NCBI GenBank assembly: GCA_023145955.1
Contig: JAGLDA010000197.1
Location: forward strand, 1 to 5,140
Length of the DNA: 5,140 nucleotides
Origin: Bacteroidales bacterium
GTDB lineage: Bacteria > Bacteroidota > Bacteroidia > Bacteroidales > UBA1556
Direction of reading: 5' to 3'
Shown: piece by piece, positions 1 to 5,140 of the stretch
How positions within the stretch are numbered: the first letter of the stretch is position 1
Layout of the letters: the number at the start of each line of letters is the position of its first letter
Notes under the pieces: generated by a model
What the model was told of the DNA's origin: nothing
The model's database searches: none
Seen by the model: the letters and a program-made list of their open reading frames with translations, nothing else
Position numbers and translations under genes: made by a program

Positions 1-104
1 TGATTAATCTGCGTCTATTAAAACACTATAAATAAATCCAAAATTACCAACATCTAGGTATTTCCATTTGACATAATAATTAGTTCTTCGCAGAAGTTAA
101 TTTA

Positions 105-122
105 TCACATACAATAGTGTGA
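105..122. promoter_or_regulatory. Inverted repeat upstream of the TonB-dependent receptor gene (possible operator or leader hairpin)
   Basis: The sequence TCACA-N8-TGTGA forms a perfect 5-bp inverted repeat. A further T/G pair would become G-U in RNA, giving a 6-bp stem with a 6-nt loop. It ends 30 nt before the first start codon of the receptor gene, a place suited to a dimeric repressor site or a 5'-leader hairpin. Its half-sites are those of a CRP site but in the opposite order, so it is not a CRP/FNR box. No convincing Bacteroidota promoter (TTTG followed about 19 bp later by TAnnTTTG) could be aligned with it. An 18-bp imperfect palindrome can occur by chance in AT-rich DNA, so this is only a candidate. 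Confidence 0.25.
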
Positions 123-152
123 AAAGTATTTAACTATTAGAATTAAATTATT

Positions 153-2552
153 ATGCAACTACTTAAATATACAAGCCTTATGAGGTATATACTAATACTA
201 TTTTTTGTAATTATCAATATTACAATATTTGCTCAAGCAGCTCCTCCAACATCAGACGCTATGCTTTTTGGCGATGTAAAGGATGCCGAAACTGGCGAAC
301 ATATTCCTTACGTACATATTATTATAAAAGGAACAACCATAGGAACTGCAACCGATGCCACAGGGCATTACTATTTTACTGATTTACCAATTGGCGAAAT
401 TACCGTTGTGGCATCGTCTATGGGTTTTAAAACCATAGAAAAAACAATTACTACGGTTGACAATACAGCTAAAGAATTATATTTTGTAATGCATTTTGAC
501 GCAATAATGACTGAGCAAGTGGTAGTATCTGCAGACAGAAATCAGATGAATAGAAAAGATGCACCACTAATTATCTCGGCAATATCACCAAAGCAAATGG
601 AAGCTATAGAATCAAATACTGTTGCCGATGGACTAAGCTTTACTCCCGGCCTAAGGGTTGAGTCTAACTGTCAGAACTGTGGTTTTACTCAGTTACGAAT
701 GAATGGATTAGAAGGAGCATATTCACAAATTCTAGTAAATTCACGACCTGTATTCAGCGGTCTTGCAGGAGTTTATGGTCTCGAGCAAATTCCTACAGAA
801 ATGGTAGAAAGAATAGAAGTTGTACGTGGTGGTGGTTCGGCTCTTTTTGGAGGAAATGCCATAGGTGGTACCGTAAACATTATTACTAAAGACCCCATAA
901 GTAACACTTTCGAAATATCGGCTAAAAGCTCTGCCATAGGAGTTGGTAGCAGTAGCGATAATATTGCTATGGATAATAAAATAAACTTTAATGGTGCCAT
1001 AGTAAGTGATAATATGAAAGCTGGGGTTTTTCTTTTCGGACTTCATAACGACCGTGATCATTGGGATGCTAATAATGATGGCATTTCTGAATTAGTAGAA
1101 CTTAAAAATACATCTGCTGGATTTCAAGCTTATTATAAACCTAATAATAAAAGCCGTTTAAGTTTAGAATACCACAACCTTTCTGAAATACGTAGAGGTG
1201 GCGATAGATTTAACTACCTACCTCATGAGGCTAATATTGCCGAAGTACTTCAACATAATAATAATAGTGCAGGAATAACTTACGAGATATTTACAAATAC
1301 CAAGAAATACAATAAGTTATCAGCATATATTTCAGCACAAAATGTAAATAGAGATTCGTACTATGGCGCAATGAAAGACCCTTATGCCTATGGCAAAACT
1401 ACTGGACTAACATCTGTTGCTGGAGTTCAGTATGTAGGAAATATTGATAGCTTCTTGGGAGCTAAAGGAGGTTTAACTGTTGGTATCGAAAATCTAAATG
1501 ATAAAATTGAAGATATAAAACTTGGCGCTGATACTATTGACAACAATACTGTTGCCAAGCAAATGGTAAATACCATTGGAAGCTATGCACAATACCAAAT
1601 AAACTACGACAAGCTTAAAATACTTCTTGGAGTAAGAGTTGACCACTATAATATAAAAGATTTAGATAAAGGACATACAGATATATCGGGAACGGCATTC
1701 AATCCTAGAGGAAATATCCTTTACGATTTAACAAAAAACCTTCAGCTAAGAGTATCATACTCTACAGGATATCGTGCACCGCAGATTTTTGATGAAGACC
1801 TACATATTGAAGCATCAGGAGCACGAAGAGTATTACATATTAATAGCCCAGACTTAACAGAGGAACGCTCTCAATCATTCAGTGGATCTGTACGTTACGA
1901 TAACTATTTCGGAAATTGGGATGTGGAATTATTGGTAGAAGGTTTCTATACTGAGCTAATGAATCCTTTTGTTACCAGCTTTGATGTAGTTGGAGATGGA
2001 ACCGTTTATTCTGTGAGAACAAATGCCGAAGATGGAGCTAAGGTTTATGGAACAAATATAGAATTTACCACAGCACCTTCACGAAAACTATTTTTCCAAT
2101 TGGGAGGAACAATTCAGGGGAGCAAATACGATAGCGAACAACAGTGGGGAGAAGATACGGCAAGCGTGAGCAATGAGATTACTCGCACACCAAGTTCTTA
2201 TGGTTATATAATAGCTACTTATGAGCCTATTAATAATTTTACAACATCATTTTCTGCAAATTATACTGGCAAAATGTATGTTCCCCACCTAGCTGGTGGA
2301 AATTATTCTGATGGAAGTTCTATAAATACTGAAAAGCTGGTTGAAACTCAAAATTTCTTTGCCTTAAATCTAAAGTTAGCTTATAAATTAAAGCTCAATA
2401 AAGAAGTAAAAATGGAGTTCTTTGGTGGGGTTAAAAACTTCTTAAATAGCTATCAATCAGATTTTGATTATGGTATTGGCCGTGATGCCGGTTATGTATA
2501 TGGCCCTATTATGCCTCGTACTATTTATGCTGGAATCAAATTTAAGATGTAA
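153..2552 (+). CDS. TonB-dependent outer-membrane receptor with N-terminal carboxypeptidase-regulatory-like domain
   Basis: This is a complete 799-residue outer-membrane receptor that would use TonB-ExbBD energy to pull a ligand into the periplasm. Residues 10-29 form a signal peptide with a probable cleavage site at A27-Q28-A29. Residues about 37-115 are a carboxypeptidase-D-regulatory-like beta-sandwich (LFGDVKDAETGEHIPYVHI start). Residues 121-128 (EQVVVSAD) resemble a TonB box. The plug covers about 130-247 and holds the typical IEVVRGGGSALFGGNAIGG stretch (221-239) and VNIITK (241-246). The remainder is the beta barrel, ending GPIMPRTIYAGIKFKM. An in-frame TAA at 144-146 bounds the frame. 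Met1 (153) and Met10 (180) are both possible starts, and the signal peptide reads better from Met10. The only cysteines are C173 and C176 in the plug. YRAP at 540-543 and NSPDL at 564-568, with H551 and H562 between, recall heme receptors such as HmuR, so heme is a guess for the ligand; a metal chelate or cobalamin is also possible. No SusD-like partner is adjacent, which argues against a glycan (SusC-type) receptor. Confidence 0.95.
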   Translation: MQLLKYTSLMRYILILFFVIINITIFAQAAPPTSDAMLFGDVKDAETGEHIPYVHIIIKGTTIGTATDATGHYYFTDLPIGEITVVASSMGFKTIEKTITTVDNTAKELYFVMHFDAIMTEQVVVSADRNQMNRKDAPLIISAISPKQMEAIESNTVADGLSFTPGLRVESNCQNCGFTQLRMNGLEGAYSQILVNSRPVFSGLAGVYGLEQIPTEMVERIEVVRGGGSALFGGNAIGGTVNIITKDPISNTFEISAKSSAIGVGSSSDNIAMDNKINFNGAIVSDNMKAGVFLFGLHNDRDHWDANNDGISELVELKNTSAGFQAYYKPNNKSRLSLEYHNLSEIRRGGDRFNYLPHEANIAEVLQHNNNSAGITYEIFTNTKKYNKLSAYISAQNVNRDSYYGAMKDPYAYGKTTGLTSVAGVQYVGNIDSFLGAKGGLTVGIENLNDKIEDIKLGADTIDNNTVAKQMVNTIGSYAQYQINYDKLKILLGVRVDHYNIKDLDKGHTDISGTAFNPRGNILYDLTKNLQLRVSYSTGYRAPQIFDEDLHIEASGARRVLHINSPDLTEERSQSFSGSVRYDNYFGNWDVELLVEGFYTELMNPFVTSFDVVGDGTVYSVRTNAEDGAKVYGTNIEFTTAPSRKLFFQLGGTIQGSKYDSEQQWGEDTASVSNEITRTPSSYGYIIATYEPINNFTTSFSANYTGKMYVPHLAGGNYSDGSSINTEKLVETQNFFALNLKLAYKLKLNKEVKMEFFGGVKNFLNSYQSDFDYGIGRDAGYVYGPIMPRTIYAGIKFKM

Positions 2553-2562
2553 TAATACTAAT

Positions 2563-2578
2563 AAGTAAGCTTTTACTT
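2563..2578. terminator. Weak hairpin between two convergent genes, possible bidirectional terminator
   Basis: AAGTAA-GCTT-TTACTT is a perfect 6-bp inverted repeat with a 4-nt loop. It lies 10 bp after the receptor stop codon and overlaps the stop and final lysine codon of the opposing gene. With only 20 bp separating the two genes, any shared terminator must sit about here. The stem has a single G-C pair and no strong T tract follows on either strand, so it would be a poor intrinsic terminator by itself. Confidence 0.25.
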
Positions 2579-4066
2579 CTCTATAATAATTTTATAACTA
2601 AGAATTTCATCATTCTGATTAAGGCTTATATAATACAAACCATTAGGCAAATGACTTATGTTTAATTTATGCTCGTTTTGCATATTTGGTTGTTTCCAAA
2701 CCTCATTATATACCTCTTTTCCATCTATGCTATGAATATAAATATAGCAATTATTCTGAGAATTAGTTTTATAACTAATCTCAAAAATACCTGAGGAAGG
2801 ATTAGGAAATATTTTCACTTTAGAACTTGTTTCAATACCAGCTATTCCTACTCCAGATGTAACAGTTATACAATAAGTATATGTTTTAGACCCTATATAT
2901 GGTGCTGCACCATCATTAATTGTAGCGGTAAAACAATGAGGTGAGCTTGCCACATCGCCAAAGCTTGGTAGCCAAGAGAAATGTGCATATGCAGAATCGG
3001 ATTGGTTGTAAAAAGTGGTAAATACTGCTGATGGGATTTCATTATTCCAACTTATGGAAAATGCCTCTGCATGCACATCACAGCCTGACTTTACAGTATC
3101 TGCATCATATCCATTAATATCAAAATCAATTGTTTGCCCCAAGTTAAATTGCATATTATAAATAGTATCGTTTGAGCTATACGTATGGGTATTTAAAGTA
3201 TCTATTCCTGATAAAACTGGAATTTCATTTAGACAAGGTTTTACGTGAAACTGCATGTTTCTAGTAGTATAGCCTATTAATGTGGCAACTCCATTTATTG
3301 TTCTCCATTCTTCAATTTTTATCCCAGTAATACTCGACATTATAGTATTTGGCTCAAAACCAATACCACCAGTAATTGGATTCAATAATAACCCTACAGA
3401 TGAAGTATTTAGAAAGTTTGCAGCAGACCACGGAGAATTATAAGAAACTGTATCTGCACCATTTGTCTTAGGCACTATAAAAGAATAAACTAAGGAATCA
3501 CCATCAGCTTCTATAGCTCCATGATAATAAGTAGAATATTTGTCGATACAACTAAAAACTACTGGTATATTTGAAAATGTAGCTGAACTATTACAAGGAG
3601 CTACAGCATTATTTAGCATCGATTCCACAAACCATGTATTAGTCATTCCTCCTGCCACAGAAGTTACAGAATTTCGACAACAACCACTGGCTGTAATTTT
3701 CCATGAATCTACGTTAGGCAGTGTCACTATTCCTTCATAAATAAACTCTTTCACACCAAAATCACTTCCTCCTTCACATGTGGTAGAATCGCATGAGAAA
3801 CCTAAATTTATTTCTTGCCCTGTATTAGCAACCTTAGTTAAATATGCTGTAAAGTCAAGAGCTGGATGAGATGAACAAGAAAAATAAATTAATTGTTGGG
3901 TAGGCACAACAGAGTCACTGCAATCTTGGTAATACGTAAAGGCAATCTTGTATGTATGTCCACCTAAACAAGTGTATGTTATATCACCACCAACAAAACT
4001 CGATGCTTTAGTGGTATTAAAAGCCATTAAACTAATGAATACTGCAATAATTGTTATCGTTTTCAT
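2573..4066 (-). CDS. Secreted cysteine-rich T9SS cargo protein with C-terminal (Por/type A) sorting domain
   Basis: This is a complete 497-residue exported protein of unknown function. Residues 1 to about 21 form a signal peptide (MKTITIIAVFISLMAF core). An in-frame TAA four codons upstream (4079-4081) leaves Met1 as the only sensible start. The N-terminal part, from SFVGGDITYTCLGGHTYKI (23-41), with YYQDC and SGCCRNS (127-133), matches a type of module seen at the N-terminus of large Bacteroidota surface proteins, often annotated as PKD-like or gliding-motility-associated. Residues about 280-402 look like an Ig/PKD-type beta-sandwich (FDINGYDADTV, then FSWLPSFGD and FTATINDGA). Residues about 416-497 are the T9SS sorting tail: KIFPNPSSGIFEI at 418-430, IDGKEV at 447-452 and LPNGLYYISL at 473-482. 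This tail is normally cleaved when the protein is released or attached to surface lipopolysaccharide. There are 14 cysteines, so disulfides are likely. No catalytic motif is visible; adhesion or a structural surface role is inference. It converges on the receptor gene and follows the UbiD-like gene by 57 bp. Confidence 0.88.
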   Translation of the reverse strand: MKTITIIAVFISLMAFNTTKASSFVGGDITYTCLGGHTYKIAFTYYQDCSDSVVPTQQLIYFSCSSHPALDFTAYLTKVANTGQEINLGFSCDSTTCEGGSDFGVKEFIYEGIVTLPNVDSWKITASGCCRNSVTSVAGGMTNTWFVESMLNNAVAPCNSSATFSNIPVVFSCIDKYSTYYHGAIEADGDSLVYSFIVPKTNGADTVSYNSPWSAANFLNTSSVGLLLNPITGGIGFEPNTIMSSITGIKIEEWRTINGVATLIGYTTRNMQFHVKPCLNEIPVLSGIDTLNTHTYSSNDTIYNMQFNLGQTIDFDINGYDADTVKSGCDVHAEAFSISWNNEIPSAVFTTFYNQSDSAYAHFSWLPSFGDVASSPHCFTATINDGAAPYIGSKTYTYCITVTSGVGIAGIETSSKVKIFPNPSSGIFEISYKTNSQNNCYIYIHSIDGKEVYNEVWKQPNMQNEHKLNISHLPNGLYYISLNQNDEILSYKIIIEK

Positions 4067-4123
4067 TATAATTATATTTTAAGATTTTAATAACCTATAG
4101 TTTCTCTATTAGTAGAAATAATT
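4067..4123 (-). other. Short AT-rich gap between the UbiD-like and T9SS cargo genes
   Basis: These 57 bp separate two leftward genes. They are almost entirely A/T. Read on the minus strand, they contain no TTTG or TAnnTTTG promoter element, no purine-rich ribosome site before the ATG at 4066, and no stable GC-containing hairpin with a T tract. The gap is therefore compatible with readthrough from the upstream gene, but an unrecognised promoter cannot be excluded. Confidence 0.4.
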
Positions 4124-5140
4124 TTACTCAGCCACTGCCCCTCCTTTATACAATTGCTTACGATATTTTATTGATGGCGATTTTATAAAGTCACCCAAGC
4201 CATATTCAGCCCATCGCTTATCCACTAGCTCTATAGTAGCTTCGTCCATAGTAACAATATTAGGCCATAGGCGTTCAAAATTATCACATTCCTTATTTTT
4301 TCTCAAGCCATCAATAAACAATGTCGATTGGGCTTTTCCTAACTCATCATATACATAAAAACAATCGCGACTTGGATCAGAATTATTTGCCAATCGCCAA
4401 ATAATATCACCATAATCACTGGTAATAGCTACCTCTTCTACAAAAGCTATATACTTGATATTCTCCATCATCTTGTCCTTATAAAGCTCTTGAGCTACTT
4501 TTCTAGATATATTCTTGGTTTTTTTGAGCCTAATAATAAGTACTCCTAAGCCCTGTTCTATAAAGTCAGAATTAACAGATAGTACATTCTCAATTTTCAT
4601 AATTTGCTCTTTCCAAATGCTAGGTTTTGGATTATCTAAACTATCTTTTCTGGTAGCATCAAAACCCATTTTCCCCCCTATGGCAAACTTTTCGCTAGCG
4701 TGGTCAAGTACATCCATTGGTCCACGGCTAAATAACACATCATTTATTGGATGAGTGTTTTTTACAAATTCCGCAATTAATTTTTTATAATCAGTAAGGC
4801 TAACATCCTCATCAAATACAGCAAGGTATTTATTAAACATCATTTGGCCAGCACCCCATAAAGCACTCATAACTTTCATACTTTGGCCAGGATATTTTTT
4901 CTTAATACTATTCAATACTATATTATGAAAAACCCCTTCCATAGGCATGTGCATATCAGCAATTTCAGGAACCATCGTCATTTTTATGGGAGCAAGAAAC
5001 ATACGCTCAGTTGCCAAGCCAATAAAAACATCCTCTTGTGGTGGAATCCCAACCACCGTTGCCGGAAAAATAGGATTATTTTTATAAGTAATATGAGTAA
5101 TATGAAACTTTGGATACATATCGGCAAGAGAATAATAGCC
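4124..5140 (-). CDS. UbiD-family prenyl-FMN-dependent decarboxylase, C-terminal part (gene runs off the window)
   Basis: This is the last 338 codons of a UbiD-family decarboxylase. The frame is open to the window edge and begins GYYSLADMYPKFHITH, which in UbiD proteins directly follows the EGPxGDHT active-site segment. The Met at 5117-5119 is therefore internal and not the start. Numbering from the edge, recognisable family blocks are PATVVGIPPQED (26-37), YLAVFDEDV (105-113), GPMDVLDHAS (140-149) and GGKMGFDATRK (155-165). A long C-terminal extension follows, including WRLANNSDPSRD (248-259). UbiD enzymes remove a carboxyl group from aromatic or unsaturated acids using prenylated FMN made by UbiX. 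The long form with this tail is the type often annotated as menaquinone-biosynthesis decarboxylase (futalosine pathway) in Bacteroidota and Epsilonproteobacteria, a likely but unproven role here. The catalytic Arg/Glu residues and most of the prFMN site lie outside the window. The product is cytoplasmic, with no signal peptide or membrane segment in this part. Confidence 0.92.
   Translation of the reverse strand, partial: GYYSLADMYPKFHITHITYKNNPIFPATVVGIPPQEDVFIGLATERMFLAPIKMTMVPEIADMHMPMEGVFHNIVLNSIKKKYPGQSMKVMSALWGAGQMMFNKYLAVFDEDVSLTDYKKLIAEFVKNTHPINDVLFSRGPMDVLDHASEKFAIGGKMGFDATRKDSLDNPKPSIWKEQIMKIENVLSVNSDFIEQGLGVLIIRLKKTKNISRKVAQELYKDKMMENIKYIAFVEEVAITSDYGDIIWRLANNSDPSRDCFYVYDELGKAQSTLFIDGLRKNKECDNFERLWPNIVTMDEATIELVDKRWAEYGLGDFIKSPSIKYRKQLYKGGAVAE

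Noticed and set aside
68..73. TTGACA, a perfect sigma-70 type -35 hexamer upstream of the receptor gene
   Set aside because: No TATAAT-like hexamer lies 16-18 bp downstream (that position reads CAGAAG), and Bacteroidota promoters use a different consensus. The nearest TAnnTT-like sequence is about 25 bp away, too far.
128..148. ATTTAA ... TTAAAT inverted repeat just before the start codon
   Set aside because: It consists only of A and T with a 9-nt spacer in AT-rich DNA; such a repeat is expected by chance and would be very unstable as a hairpin.
741..1061. Minus-strand open frame of 106 codons, and a second of 75 codons, inside the receptor gene
   Set aside because: Both lie wholly within the plug-coding region of the receptor, have no recognisable domain, and are shadows of the real gene.
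1251..1266. Short AAT/ATA microsatellite
   Set aside because: It encodes the in-frame HNNNS stretch of the receptor barrel and is too short to suggest phase variation; a three-base unit would not shift the frame in any case.
3540..3740. Plus-strand open frame of 66 codons opposite the cargo gene
   Set aside because: It is antisense to conserved CCRN-module codons and has no family features.
4111..4128. Possible hairpin at the end of the UbiD-like gene (AGTA...TACT)
   Set aside because: On the minus-strand transcript the stem contains an A-C mismatch and almost only A-U pairs, with no following U tract, so I do not call it a terminator.
4515..4754. Plus-strand open frame of 79 codons opposite the UbiD-like gene
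   Set aside because: It overlaps strongly conserved UbiD blocks (GPMDVLDHAS, GGKMGFDATRK) on the other strand and shows no domain of its own.

Overview
The window looks like a chromosomal piece of a low-GC member of the Bacteroidota. Three things point there. The first gene is a TonB-dependent receptor with the N-terminal carboxypeptidase-regulatory-like extension typical of that phylum. The second encodes a secreted protein ending in a type IX secretion (T9SS, Por) sorting domain, a system essentially confined to the phylum. No Shine-Dalgarno sequence precedes either complete gene; the start regions are simply A/T-rich.

Layout: positions 1-152 are AT-rich and non-coding, with one small inverted repeat that could be an operator or leader hairpin. 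A complete TonB-dependent outer-membrane receptor gene runs rightward from 153 to 2552. It converges, with a 20-bp gap, on a leftward gene (2573-4066) for a secreted, cysteine-rich T9SS cargo protein. A small AT-rich hairpin sits at the convergence point. Behind the cargo gene, on the same strand and 57 bp away, is the 3' part of a UbiD-family decarboxylase gene (4124 to the window edge). Its reading frame stays open through position 5140, so its N-terminal half lies outside the window.

Working together: nothing in the sequence ties the three genes into one pathway. The receptor imports a scarce ligand; motifs suggest heme, but this is not proven. The cargo protein is exported to the cell surface or medium. 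The UbiD-like enzyme is cytoplasmic and probably acts in quinone (menaquinone-type) biosynthesis. The cargo and UbiD genes could share a transcript, but their products suggest no common function. I see no RNA gene, mobile element, CRISPR array or clear new system. The points most worth a second look are the CxxC motif in the receptor plug, its heme-receptor-like loop, and the many candidate O-glycosylation sequons in the cargo protein.
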